Assembly (NCBI GenBank): GCA_905212515.1
Contig: CAJMEU010000004.1
Span: 1 to 36,410, forward strand
Direction: 5' to 3'
Length of the DNA stretch: 36,410 nucleotides
From: an uncultured Oscillospiraceae bacterium
GTDB taxonomy: Bacteria; Bacillota; Clostridia; Oscillospirales; Ruminococcaceae
The notes beneath the pieces were generated by a model. It did not search any database and was not told the origin of the DNA. It was given only the letters and a program-made list of their open reading frames with translations. Shown here in pieces: positions 6,583 through 15,166 of the stretch; the first letter of the stretch is position 1, and each line of letters opens with the position of its first letter. Made by a program: the position numbers and the translations under genes.

Positions 6583-7737
6583 ATGAAAAAACTACTCGCA
6601 CTCGTAATGGCACTGGCCATGGTATGTTCTCTCGCCGCCTGCGGCAGCGCTTCCAGCACCGCCCCGGCCAGCACGGCTCCCGGCGCGTCTTCCGCCGCCG
6701 CCCCGGCCCCGTCCGAAACGCAGCCCGGTGAAGGCGGCCGCACCTTTGGCTGCGTGGTGTTCGCCTCCACGGCCCAGTCTTCCCAGCGGGAGGCGGACGC
6801 CTTCACCGAATACGTGGAGGCCCAGGGTGACGAAGCCATCGTGCTGTACGCCGAGGGCGACCTGCAGAAAATGCTGGACTGCGTGGACGACCTTGTCAGC
6901 CGCGGTGTGGACGGCATCATCATGCAAATGGTCACCAGCGAACCGCCCATCTCCATGTTTGAAGAGCTGCAGGCCGCCGGTATCCCCCTGGCCTTGATGG
7001 ACGGCGCGGCCAGCAACACCACCGAGGAGGACGGCTACGTGCTCTCCCAGGTCGTGTCCTACAACTACGGCGCCGGCGTGCAGGCCGCCGAGGATTTGTA
7101 CAAACGCTCCGGCGGTGAAACCGTCAACTGCCTGGTGATGGAGCGCCCGGACTCCGAGTCCGGCCAGGACCGCTGTGACGGCTTCATGGACACCATTGCC
7201 AAATATGACAACCTGGTTTTGCTGGAGCACAACTCCACCGTCACCGACAACGCCGAACAGGAGCTGGACCTGGCTGCCTCTTGGGTGAACAAGTACGACG
7301 ATATCGGCGCCATCTTCAGTTTCCACGATGTGGGCGCCATGGCCTGTGTGCAGGCGCTGAAGGCCGAAGGCCGCCTGGAGGGCGTGTATGTGTACGGCGT
7401 GGACGGCAACACCGACGCCATGGAGTCCATCCAGAACGAGGAGCTGACCGGCACCGTGCTGCAGCAGCAGCGCGCCATGGCCGAGGAGGCCATCAAGGAC
7501 GTGTACACCGTGGTAAACGGCGGTACCATCGACCACGAGTGGTACCGGGAGCTGGACACCGTGCTCATCACCTCTGAAACCCACTGCGAGTACATCGATT
7601 ACTGTTTTTGCTGCGTGGGTTGGGGGGCCTGGGGGGGGGGGCGCCCGCAAACGGCCCGCCGCCCGCCCTTTTGGCAAACCAAGCGATTTTATGATACAGG
7701 AGCGGATGACAGATGGAACAAATTGTCCTGCGGATGA
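6583..7737 (+). CDS. Sugar ABC transporter substrate-binding lipoprotein (RbsB-like); 3' end doubtful
   Basis: The extracellular sugar receptor of an RbsABC-type importer. A lipoprotein signal peptide (KKLLALVMALAMVCSLAAC) places the lipidated Cys at residue 20. A Ser/Ala/Pro-rich tether follows, then a type-I periplasmic-binding-protein fold starting at GCVVFASTAQSSQREAD, where sugar receptors bind pentoses and hexoses. AGGAGG precedes the ATG. Coding is convincing to about base 7600 (340 residues, the usual length). Beyond that the frame runs through G6 and G11 runs and translates to a Gly/Arg/Pro-rich tail that overlaps the next gene by 25 bases. I think the native stop and probably an intergenic hairpin are lost to sequence errors here. 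The ligand cannot be named. Confidence 0.9.
   Translation: MKKLLALVMALAMVCSLAACGSASSTAPASTAPGASSAAAPAPSETQPGEGGRTFGCVVFASTAQSSQREADAFTEYVEAQGDEAIVLYAEGDLQKMLDCVDDLVSRGVDGIIMQMVTSEPPISMFEELQAAGIPLALMDGAASNTTEEDGYVLSQVVSYNYGAGVQAAEDLYKRSGGETVNCLVMERPDSESGQDRCDGFMDTIAKYDNLVLLEHNSTVTDNAEQELDLAASWVNKYDDIGAIFSFHDVGAMACVQALKAEGRLEGVYVYGVDGNTDAMESIQNEELTGTVLQQQRAMAEEAIKDVYTVVNGGTIDHEWYRELDTVLITSETHCEYIDYCFCCVGWGAWGGGRPQTARRPPFWQTKRFYDTGADDRWNKLSCG
7622..7641. other. Suspicious G-homopolymer stretch
   Basis: G6 (7622-7627) and G11 (7631-7641) lie immediately before a C-rich stretch, CGGCCCGCCGCCCGCCC (7652-7668), followed by TTTT. The C-rich part looks like the 3' arm of a GC hairpin whose 5' arm has been replaced by G, as can happen when base calling fails in a strong hairpin. 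It falls where the substrate-binding protein should end. Confidence 0.5.
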
Positions 7738-9206
7738 AGTCCATCAGGAAGGCGTTCCCCGGCGTGCTGGCGCTGAATGACGTGGATTTTACCCTGCGCA
7801 AGGGTGAGGTCCACGCCCTGATGGGCGAGAACGGGTCGGGGAAATCCACCCTGATGAAATGCCTGACGGGCATTTATCAGCTCGACGGCGGCACGATCGA
7901 GGCCTTCGGCCAGCCCATCGAGATGAAAGACGTGAATGTTTCCATCAGCCACGGCATCAGCCTGGTGCATCAGGAGCTGGCCGTCAACGACCAGCTGACC
8001 GTGGCTGAAAATATCTACATGGGGCGGGAATTCCGGGGCAAGCTGGGCCTGCTGGACCGCAAGACCATGTACGCCTCGGCCCAGGCCATTTTGGACCGCA
8101 TGGGCGTGGAGATCAACGCCCACGAGCGCGTGGGCAATCTGTCCAACGCGCAGAAGCAAAGCGTCGAGATCGGCAAGGCCATCAGCAACGACGCAAAAAT
8201 CCTGATCCTGGACGAACCCACGGCCATTCTGACGGACCGCGAGGTGGACAAATTGTTCGCCCTCATCCGCGAATTCAAGGCGGCCGGCATGTCCATCATC
8301 TACATTTCACACCGCATGGACGAGATCTTCCAGATCGCGGACCGCATCACCGTGCTGCGCGACGGCGAGATGATGGGCAGCATGCCCGTGTCCGAGACGG
8401 ACACCGACGCGCTGATCCAGCTGATGGTGGGCCGGCGTATGGACGCAGTGTTTGCCAAGCGCGCCCACGAGGTGGGCGAGATCATTTTTGAAGCAAAGCA
8501 TATGACCCGCGGCGACGGGAAGGTGGTCGACGCGTCCTTCCAGCTGCGGCGCGGCGAGGTGCTGGGCTTCGCCGGGCTGGTGGGCGCGGGCCGCACCGAG
8601 CTGATGCGCCTCATCTTCGGCATCGACAGGCCCCAAAGCGGCGAGATGTACCTGCACGGCAAAAAAATCGAGGTGACGGACGCCGCCAAGGCCATCGGCC
8701 TGGGCTTCGGCATGGTGCCCGAGGAGCGCCGCGCCCAGGGGCTGGTGCTGATCAACTCCATCAAGTTCAACCTCACCATCACCGTGGTGAAGCAGTTCTT
8801 TTACAAGGTGTTGGGCTTCAGCCGCCGCAAGGAGGATGAACTGTTCGACGCCTACAAAAACTCCCTGTCCATCCGTATGGCCTCGCCTTACCAGCATGTG
8901 GAGAACCTGTCCGGCGGCAATCAGCAGAAGGTGGTCATCTCCAAATGGCTGGCCACCCAGCCCGATATTCTGATTATGGACGAACCCACCCGCGGCGTGG
9001 ATGTGGGCGCCAAGCGCGAGATTTACGAGATCATTGAAAACCTGGTGGCCCGCGGCATCAGCGTCATCCTCATCTCGTCCGAATTGCCGGAGCTCATCAA
9101 CCTCAGCGACCGTATCTACGTGATGGCCCACGGCAGGATCAACGCCTGCCTGGAGCAAGGCCCCTTTGACCAGCAGACCATCTTAAAATATGCATTCGAG
9201 GTGTAA
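7713..9206 (+). CDS. Sugar ABC transporter ATPase, two ABC domains (RbsA/MglA type)
   Basis: A 497-residue tandem ATPase that powers the RbsC-type permease encoded next. Domain 1 has Walker A GENGSGKST at residues 38-46, an altered signature NLSNAQKQ near 146 and Walker B ILILDEPTA near 163. Domain 2 (from about residue 250) has the degenerate Walker A GLVGAGRTE, a canonical signature LSGGNQQK near 409 and Walker B ILIMDEPTRGVD. This asymmetry is normal for monosaccharide (CUT2) importers. The ATG is preceded by CAGGAG. The permease gene starts 5 bases after the stop. The protein acts at the cytoplasmic face of the membrane. Confidence 0.95.
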   Translation: MEQIVLRMKSIRKAFPGVLALNDVDFTLRKGEVHALMGENGSGKSTLMKCLTGIYQLDGGTIEAFGQPIEMKDVNVSISHGISLVHQELAVNDQLTVAENIYMGREFRGKLGLLDRKTMYASAQAILDRMGVEINAHERVGNLSNAQKQSVEIGKAISNDAKILILDEPTAILTDREVDKLFALIREFKAAGMSIIYISHRMDEIFQIADRITVLRDGEMMGSMPVSETDTDALIQLMVGRRMDAVFAKRAHEVGEIIFEAKHMTRGDGKVVDASFQLRRGEVLGFAGLVGAGRTELMRLIFGIDRPQSGEMYLHGKKIEVTDAAKAIGLGFGMVPEERRAQGLVLINSIKFNLTITVVKQFFYKVLGFSRRKEDELFDAYKNSLSIRMASPYQHVENLSGGNQQKVVISKWLATQPDILIMDEPTRGVDVGAKREIYEIIENLVARGISVILISSELPELINLSDRIYVMAHGRINACLEQGPFDQQTILKYAFEV

Positions 9207-9211
9207 CGGTT

Positions 9212-10276
9212 ATGCAGGAGAACAGTTTAACTTCCCGAAAATCCGGCTTTGAAAACTTCAAGGTGCGGTTCCTGGGGGCATTAAAGACCAACAGCGGCGT
9301 GTTTGTGGCCCTCATCATTTTGTACATTCTGGGGGGCCTGCTGTCGCCCAAGTTCCTCACCCTCAGCAACCAGCTGTCCCTGCTGCGCAGCCTGTCCACC
9401 ACGGCCATGTGCGCCTTCGGCATGACGCTGGTCATCATGGTGGGCCAGATCGACCTCTCCATGGGCTCGTGCATGTCCCTGGCCGGCTGCCTGTCGGCGG
9501 TGCTCATCTCCCGCCACGGCTGGTCGGTCATGGGGGCCGTCATCCTTTCGGTGCTGGCCGTGGGCATCATCGTGGGCGCCACCAACTCGGTGCTGATCAA
9601 TGAGCTGAAAATGCCCGCCCTCATCGGCACCATGGCCACCCAGTTCGCCGCGCGCGGCGTGTCGTATCTCATATCCGACTCCACGGTCGTCTCCGTCAGC
9701 GCCAAGGAAAGCCCGCTCTTCGGCGAGATCGGCACCGCTTACCTGTGGGATACTGTCCCCGTGGCCGGCGTGTACGTGGTGGTGGTGTTCATCATCCTGT
9801 GGCTGGTGCTCAACCGCACCGTGTTCGGCCGGCATATCTACGCCGTGGGCGGCAACCGCGAGGCGGCCGAATTCTCCGGCATCAAGGCAAAGCGCGTCAT
9901 TTTCTGGTGCTATATCATCATGGGCATCATCTCCTCCTTCGCGGGCATCGTGGTCACCTCCCGTCTGGGGGCCGGCCAGCCCACCATCGGTGACGGCAGC
10001 GAGTTTGACGCCATCGTCTCCTCCGTGGTGGGCGGCGTCAGCATGAACGGCGGCGTGGGCACCCTCACGGGCACCTTTGCCGGCGCCATCATCTTCCAAA
10101 CCATCACCAATCTGCTGAATTTGATGGGCATCGACGCGGCCTATCAGCGCGTGGCCAAGGGCCTGATCATCGTGGTGGCCGTGTACATCAACCTCACCCG
10201 CGGCAAGGCGGCGGGCAGGCTGGGCCGCGGCAAAAAGAAAAACACCGCCGGGGCGTCCGCCGCGGCCGGGCAATAA
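9212..10276 (+). CDS. Sugar ABC transporter permease (RbsC-like)
   Basis: A 354-residue polytopic membrane protein of the CUT2/branched-chain-like permease family that forms the channel of the sugar importer. Typical family segments are visible: GGLLSPKFLTLSN after the first helix, GMTLVIMVGQIDLSMG near residue 70, NRTVFGRHIYAVGGN near 200 and the conserved EAA-like loop around AAEFSGIKAKRV. Roughly eight to ten hydrophobic helices precede a basic, Gly/Lys-rich C-terminal tail. It sits directly downstream of its ATPase, and the SDR gene follows after 14 bases with a strong AAAAGGAGGGG site. Import of a free sugar or alditol is the expected role. Confidence 0.94.
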   Translation: MQENSLTSRKSGFENFKVRFLGALKTNSGVFVALIILYILGGLLSPKFLTLSNQLSLLRSLSTTAMCAFGMTLVIMVGQIDLSMGSCMSLAGCLSAVLISRHGWSVMGAVILSVLAVGIIVGATNSVLINELKMPALIGTMATQFAARGVSYLISDSTVVSVSAKESPLFGEIGTAYLWDTVPVAGVYVVVVFIILWLVLNRTVFGRHIYAVGGNREAAEFSGIKAKRVIFWCYIIMGIISSFAGIVVTSRLGAGQPTIGDGSEFDAIVSSVVGGVSMNGGVGTLTGTFAGAIIFQTITNLLNLMGIDAAYQRVAKGLIIVVAVYINLTRGKAAGRLGRGKKKNTAGASAAAGQ

Positions 10277-10290
10277 AAGGAGGGGTTTCT

Positions 10291-11064
10291 ATGTCTTTCA
10301 TGGAGAAATTTTCACTGGCAGGCAAAAAGATCATCGTCACCGGCGGGGCCCAGGGCATCGGCAAAGCCGTCAGCGCGGCCATGGCCGACTGCGGCGCCCA
10401 GATCGGCATTTTCGATATGAACCTGGATCTGGCACGGCAAACGGCCGCCGAACTGGCCGACGCCCATCACACCAAAGTGCAGGCATTCCAGTGCAACGTC
10501 ACCGTGCCCGAGCAGGTGGACGCGGCCTTCGCCGCCTTTCTGGAGGCTTTCGGCGGCCTGGACGGCGTGTTCAACAACGCGGGCATCTGCCTGCACAAAG
10601 AGGCCGCTGAGGTGACGCGGGACGAGTGGTACAACGTGGTCAACGTGAACCTGAACGGCGTCTTTTTGGTGGCCCAGGCCGCGGGCCGGTATTTCCTCGC
10701 CCAGGGCAGGCCGGGCTCCATCGTCAACACGGCGTCCATGTCTGGTCACATCGTCAACATCCCGCAGCCCCAGGCGTCCTACAACGCCTCCAAGGCGGGC
10801 GTCATCCAGCTCACCAAATCCCTGGCCGTGGAGTGGGCCGGCAAAGGCGTGCGCGTAAACTGCATCAGCCCGGGCTATGTGGGCAGCGACATGGTCACCC
10901 TGGTGCGCCAAGACTGGCAGGACACCTGGCTGGGCATGATCCCCTATCACCGCTACTGCGACCCCACCGAACTGGCGGGCGCGGTCATCTACCTGCTCAG
11001 CGACGCATCCACCTACACCTCCGGCTGCGATATCGTCATCGACGGCTGCTTTACCAACATCTGA
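10291..11064 (+). CDS. Short-chain dehydrogenase/reductase (SDR)
   Basis: A 257-residue classical SDR that oxidises or reduces a hydroxyl/keto group with NAD(P). The cofactor motif TGGAQGIG is at residues 17-24. Asp42 at the end of the second strand favours NAD(H) over NADP(H). NNAG near residue 92 is intact, and the catalytic triad is Ser151, Tyr164 and Lys168 (YNASK). The CISPGYV segment near 190 is also typical. It lies inside the importer operon, so it probably oxidises the imported polyol or sugar, as polyol/sorbose-type SDRs do. Substrate specificity cannot be read from the sequence. Confidence 0.93.
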   Translation: MSFMEKFSLAGKKIIVTGGAQGIGKAVSAAMADCGAQIGIFDMNLDLARQTAAELADAHHTKVQAFQCNVTVPEQVDAAFAAFLEAFGGLDGVFNNAGICLHKEAAEVTRDEWYNVVNVNLNGVFLVAQAAGRYFLAQGRPGSIVNTASMSGHIVNIPQPQASYNASKAGVIQLTKSLAVEWAGKGVRVNCISPGYVGSDMVTLVRQDWQDTWLGMIPYHRYCDPTELAGAVIYLLSDASTYTSGCDIVIDGCFTNI

Positions 11065-11101
11065 AACGCGGCCCGGCCGCTGAGAAATGGGGGGACCTTT
11101 C

Positions 11102-12277
11102 ATGAGATCGGATCATCTGGACGAACTGCTGCGCCGCTATGTGGCCATGGGCCCCAAGGGCTGCGGCGCCGTGGTGACGCACCGCGGCAGGGTGGTGTAC
11201 GAGGGCTATGCCGGCTATGCCGACGCCGAGCGCGGCGTCCCCGCCGGCCCGGACACCGTGTACCGCATCTACTCCTGCACCAAGGTGTTCACCGCCGTGG
11301 CCCTGCTGCAGCTGTACGAAAAGGGCCTGTTTTTGCTCAACGACCCCATCGAGGCCTACCTGCCGGAATTTGCGCGCCCCACCGTGTATGTGGACGGCTG
11401 CAACGGCGCGCGCAAAACAGTGCCCGCCGCCCGCTCCATCACCGTGCGGGACCTTTTGTCCATGCGCGCGGGCATCACCGGCGAGGGCACGGCCAACCCC
11501 ACGGAGCTGGACGTGGCCGCCCTGTTCCGCCGCCTGGAAGCAAAGGGCGGCTATACCGAGCGGGAGCTGGCGCGGGGCCTGGCGGAGATCCCCCTGGCCT
11601 TCCAGCCGGGCGCGCGGTTCTGCTACGGTCTGTCCCACGACGTGGCGGGCGCGCTGATCGAGGTGCTGTCCGGCAAGCCCCTGGGGCAATATTTCCAAGA
11701 GGAGATCTTCGCGCCCCTGGGCATGGAGCACACAGGCTTTTTCCGCCAAGGCTTCCTGGCCGACAACCTGGCCGTGCTGTACACCTGGGCGCCGGAGGGC
11801 GGCCTTGTGCCCTATACCAAACGGGATTATCAGTTCGATCCGGCCCACAAACTGGAAAGCGCCGGCGCCGGCCTGCTGACCACCGTGGCCGATATGGCCC
11901 GTTTTGCCGCGGCCCTGTCCATGGGCGGCACGCTGGACGGCGCGCGCGTCCTGGGCCGCAAAACCATCGACCTGATGCGCCGCAACCAGCTGGAGGGCGC
12001 GGCCATGGCGGATTTTGCCGCGGCCTGGGACAACGGCTGGCCCTTCCTGGCCGGCTACGGCTACGGCCTGGGCGTGCGCACGCTGCTGCGGCCCGAGGTG
12101 GGCGGCGTCAACGGCACCCCGGGCGAGTTCGGCTGGGGCGGCGTGGCGGGAACCTATCTGCTGGTGGACCCGGCCGAGCAGCTCTCCATCTGCTACGCCC
12201 ACCAGATCGTGCCCAACAATATGGAGGGCTACTGCCACCCGCGCCTGAAACAGGCGGTGTACGCGGCCCTGGACTGA
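11102..12277 (+). CDS. Serine hydrolase, beta-lactamase (class C / EstB) fold
   Basis: A 391-residue member of the beta-lactamase/esterase superfamily. The nucleophile motif SCTK is at residues 58-61 (S-x-x-K), the second motif is YGLS at 175-178 in place of the Y-x-N of class C enzymes, and the third motif region reads GWGGVAGTY. No signal peptide is visible, so it should be cytoplasmic and not a periplasmic antibiotic-resistance enzyme. I chose the ATG five codons into the open frame because GGGGGGA precedes it at the right distance. Its place between an SDR and an FGGY kinase suggests an esterase, lactonase or deacylase acting on a sugar derivative, for example a lactone made by the SDR. 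That role is inferred only from context. Confidence 0.86.
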   Translation: MRSDHLDELLRRYVAMGPKGCGAVVTHRGRVVYEGYAGYADAERGVPAGPDTVYRIYSCTKVFTAVALLQLYEKGLFLLNDPIEAYLPEFARPTVYVDGCNGARKTVPAARSITVRDLLSMRAGITGEGTANPTELDVAALFRRLEAKGGYTERELARGLAEIPLAFQPGARFCYGLSHDVAGALIEVLSGKPLGQYFQEEIFAPLGMEHTGFFRQGFLADNLAVLYTWAPEGGLVPYTKRDYQFDPAHKLESAGAGLLTTVADMARFAAALSMGGTLDGARVLGRKTIDLMRRNQLEGAAMADFAAAWDNGWPFLAGYGYGLGVRTLLRPEVGGVNGTPGEFGWGGVAGTYLLVDPAEQLSICYAHQIVPNNMEGYCHPRLKQAVYAALD

Positions 12278-12287
12278 GGGGGACGCC

Positions 12288-13826
12288 ATGAAACACGAAC
12301 CGCTGCTGATGGGCATCGATATCGGGACTTCGGCCTGTAAGGCGGCCCTGTTCCGCCTGGACGGCACGGTGGCCGCCTGTGCCGTCCGCGCCTATCCCAC
12401 CCATCATCCCGCGCCCGGCTATGCCGAACAGGACTGCGCCGACTGGTGGGGCGCCGTGTGCGCGGCGGCGGCCCAGTGCCTGGCCGGCGTCGACCCGGCG
12501 GATGTCGCCGGCATCGGCGTGGACGGGCAAAGCTGGTCCTGCATCCCGGTGGACGGGCAGGGCCGCGCCTTGCACCGCACGCCCATCTGGATGGACATGC
12601 GCTGCGCGGACCTCTGCGCCCAGGTGACGCAGAGCCTGGGCGCGGACACCATTTTCCACGTGGCCAAAAACCCTTTCCAGCCCTCTTACACCACGCCGAA
12701 AATTTTGTGGTTTCGCCGGCACCGGCCGGACATCTATGAAAAAACCGCCTATTTTCTGCAAAGCAACAGCTATATCGTGCTGCGCCTCACCGGCCGCGTC
12801 ACCCAGGACAAAAGCCAAAGCTACGGCCTGCACGTGTACGACATGGCCAAAGGCTGTTATGACCCCGGCCTGTGCAAGGCCCTGGATATCGACCCGGCCC
12901 GTCTGCCGCCCATCTTTGCCTGCCACCAGGTGGTGGGGCGGGTCACGCGCCGGGCGGCAGAGGAGACGGGCCTCGCCCCGGGCACGCCGGTGGTGGCGGG
13001 CGGGCTGGACGCGGCCTGCGGCGCCCTGGGCGCGGGCGTGTGCCGGCCCGGCCAAACCCAGGAGCAGGGCGGCCAGGCCGGCGGAATGGGCATCTGTGTG
13101 GAAAAGCCCCTGGGCGATCCGCGCCTCATCCTCAGCAGCCACGTGGTGCCCGGGCTGTGGCTGCTGCAGGGCGGCACGGTGGCCGGCGGCGCCGCTTATG
13201 GGTGGATCGCCGGCGCCATCGGCCGGGCGGAAGAGGAAGCGGCCCTGCGCGCGGGCCGCCGGCCCATGGCCCTGATGGATGAACTGGCCGCGGAGGTGGG
13301 CCCCGGCAGCGACGGGCTGCTGTTCCTGCCCTACCTGGCCGGCGAGCGCTCCCCCATTTGGGACGCAAACGCCAGCGGTATGTTCTTCGGCCTCACCTTC
13401 GGCAAGGGCAGGGGCCACTTTTACCGCGCGGTGATGGAGGGCGCGGCCTACGCGCTGCGCCACAATTTACAGGTGGCCCGGCAGGCGGGGGTGCACGTGG
13501 CGTCCCTGAACGCCATGGGCGGCGCGGCCGGCAGCCCGGTCTGGATGCAGATCAAGGCGGACGTCACCGGCACGCCCCTGTGCGTGCCCCGGTCGGACAC
13601 GGCCACCCCGCTGGGCGCCGCCATCCTGGCCGGTGTGGGCACGGGCCTGTACGCCGGCTTTGACGAGGCCGTGGCCGCCACCATCCGCGTGGAGCGCACC
13701 TACCAGCCGGATCCGGCCAACACCGCGGTGTACGACCGGTACTTCCAGCTTTATCTGGATCTGTACCGGGCCAACAAAGATCTGATGCGGCGTCAAAGGG
13801 CCATCCTGGACGCCGGCATCCCTTAA
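12288..13826 (+). CDS. FGGY-family carbohydrate kinase (xylulokinase-like)
   Basis: A complete 512-residue FGGY kinase that transfers phosphate from ATP to a sugar or alditol. The N-terminal phosphate loop GIDIGTSACK carries Asp11 and Thr14. A DGQSWS segment near residue 82 marks the sugar pocket. Asp241 in GGLDAACGALGAG is the catalytic base. The C-terminal FGGY-like region includes NAMGGAAGSPVW and DTATPLGAAILAG. It is a paralogue of the truncated kinase at the left edge, with near-identical DNA in the C-terminal blocks. It starts 10 bases after the hydrolase stop. Xylulokinase, ribulokinase and alditol kinases share this architecture, so only the family is certain. Confidence 0.94.
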   Translation: MKHEPLLMGIDIGTSACKAALFRLDGTVAACAVRAYPTHHPAPGYAEQDCADWWGAVCAAAAQCLAGVDPADVAGIGVDGQSWSCIPVDGQGRALHRTPIWMDMRCADLCAQVTQSLGADTIFHVAKNPFQPSYTTPKILWFRRHRPDIYEKTAYFLQSNSYIVLRLTGRVTQDKSQSYGLHVYDMAKGCYDPGLCKALDIDPARLPPIFACHQVVGRVTRRAAEETGLAPGTPVVAGGLDAACGALGAGVCRPGQTQEQGGQAGGMGICVEKPLGDPRLILSSHVVPGLWLLQGGTVAGGAAYGWIAGAIGRAEEEAALRAGRRPMALMDELAAEVGPGSDGLLFLPYLAGERSPIWDANASGMFFGLTFGKGRGHFYRAVMEGAAYALRHNLQVARQAGVHVASLNAMGGAAGSPVWMQIKADVTGTPLCVPRSDTATPLGAAILAGVGTGLYAGFDEAVAATIRVERTYQPDPANTAVYDRYFQLYLDLYRANKDLMRRQRAILDAGIP

Positions 13827-13840
13827 AAGGAGGAAGACAC

Positions 13841-14233
13841 ATGGCCTGTTCCCTGCATGGCCTGGCGCATATCGGCATGCTCGTGCGCGATTTGGCCGTT
13901 ACCGAGGCGTTTTACACCCGCTGGCTGGGCTTTGCCCGGGCCGGGCGGCGCACCATCCCCACGGCAGAAGGGCCGGTGCAGGTGGTGTTTTTGCAAAATG
14001 GAAACCTGGTGCTGGAATGCATCCAGCGGCCCCTTTACAACGAGTCCCACGGCGAGGGCATCTTCCTGCACGTGGCCATCGACGTGACGGGCATCGAGAA
14101 AGTGGCCCGCACCCTGGACGAGGCGGGCGTGCGCTGGGTGGAAGGCCTGCGCGTCAACACGGACGTGGGCAATAAGTCCATGCTGTTCGAGGGCCCGGAC
14201 GGTGAAATTTTAGAGCTCAACGAGAAATTATAA
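13841..14233 (+). CDS. VOC-superfamily (glyoxalase-like) protein
   Basis: A 130-residue vicinal-oxygen-chelate protein. The fold starts with HIGMLVRDLAVTEAFYTRWLGF and ends with LFEGPDGEILELNEK, whose Glu is a usual metal ligand. His10 or so at the start and the paired-beta-alpha pattern fit a metal-binding lyase, epimerase or dioxygenase. A strong AAAAGGAGGAAG precedes the ATG. It lies between the FGGY kinase and a TIM-barrel isomerase in the transporter operon, where VOC proteins could act as epimerases or remove reactive carbonyl side products. No specific reaction can be assigned. Confidence 0.85.
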   Translation: MACSLHGLAHIGMLVRDLAVTEAFYTRWLGFARAGRRTIPTAEGPVQVVFLQNGNLVLECIQRPLYNESHGEGIFLHVAIDVTGIEKVARTLDEAGVRWVEGLRVNTDVGNKSMLFEGPDGEILELNEKL

Positions 14234-14245
14234 GGGGTCTTTAAG

Positions 14246-15094
14246 ATGAAATTGGGTATCTGTTCCACTGATTTTGCGCCCACCACCGTGGACGAACTGT
14301 TCCGCAAGGCGCGCGGCTATGGCTTTGACGCCATGCAGTTCAGCTATGTGTCCATCGGCATGGACGAGATCCCCGGCGAGGTGCCCGCGGCCGTCACCGA
14401 CGCGTTGAACGCGGCCGCGGAAAAATACGGCGTGGAGATCGCCGCGGTCAACGCCACCTTCAACTTGATCGGCCGGGACAAGCGGCGCCTGGCGCGGGAG
14501 CTGGCCAGCATGGACGCCCTGTGCGATGCCAACCGCCGCCTGGGCTGCAAGGTGCTGACGCTGTGCACCGGCAGCCGCAGCGCTGAATCCATGTGGGAGT
14601 GGCACCCGGACAACGCCTCCCCCGCCGCCTGGGCCGAGCTGCGGGCCAATATCCGCCCGGTGGTGGAGGCGGCCCGCAGGGCCGGCCTGTATCTGGGCAT
14701 CGAGACCGAGGCCAATAACGTGGTGAGCACGCCCGCCCAGGCCCGCCGTTTCATGGATGAAGTGGGGTATGAAAAGCTGCAGGTCATCGTCGACTGCGCC
14801 AACCTCTTCGCGCCCGGCGCCGCCCGCCCGGAGAACGTGGGCCCCACCCTCCGCGGCGCCTTTGCCCAATTCGGCGGGGACATCGTGCTGGCCCACGGCA
14901 AAGACATCGCCGCGTCCGACGGCATCCGCTTCGCGCCCACGGGCCAGGGCATCGTGGATTACGATTTGTTTCTCAGCCTGCTGCGGCAGGCCGGATACAC
15001 CGGCCCCATGATCCTGCACGGCATTTACGACGAGGGCCTGATGCCCGGCTGCGCGGCCTTCATGCGCCAAAAACTGGCCGCCCACGGCATGTGA
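14246..15094 (+). CDS. Sugar phosphate isomerase/epimerase, xylose-isomerase-like TIM barrel
   Basis: A 282-residue metal-dependent TIM-barrel protein, the third of its superfamily in this region and the last gene of the operon. Likely ligand segments are GIETEAN (Glu, about 153), VIVDCANL (Asp, about 180), VLAHGKD (His, about 218), with His in MILHGIYD where many relatives have Glu. The C terminus LILHG-type ending is seen in part of the family. It starts 12 bases after the VOC stop. Several different isomerases in one operon suggest the pathway has more than one isomerisation step or accepts several sugars. Confidence 0.87.
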   Translation: MKLGICSTDFAPTTVDELFRKARGYGFDAMQFSYVSIGMDEIPGEVPAAVTDALNAAAEKYGVEIAAVNATFNLIGRDKRRLARELASMDALCDANRRLGCKVLTLCTGSRSAESMWEWHPDNASPAAWAELRANIRPVVEAARRAGLYLGIETEANNVVSTPAQARRFMDEVGYEKLQVIVDCANLFAPGAARPENVGPTLRGAFAQFGGDIVLAHGKDIAASDGIRFAPTGQGIVDYDLFLSLLRQAGYTGPMILHGIYDEGLMPGCAAFMRQKLAAHGM

Positions 15095-15166
15095 ACGCGT
15101 TCCTCTCTCCCGCCCCGGCACAGGCCCTCCCTGGGCCAAACCGCGGCGCGCGTTGCCGCCCGCCGC

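Noticed and set aside
7622..7641. G runs as a possible G-quadruplex regulatory element
   Set aside because: They fall exactly where the receptor gene should end and resemble the G-rich artefact at the window edge, so error is the simpler explanation.
11102..12277. Serine hydrolase as an antibiotic-resistance beta-lactamase
   Set aside because: It lacks a signal peptide and a clear Y-x-N motif and is embedded in a sugar operon.
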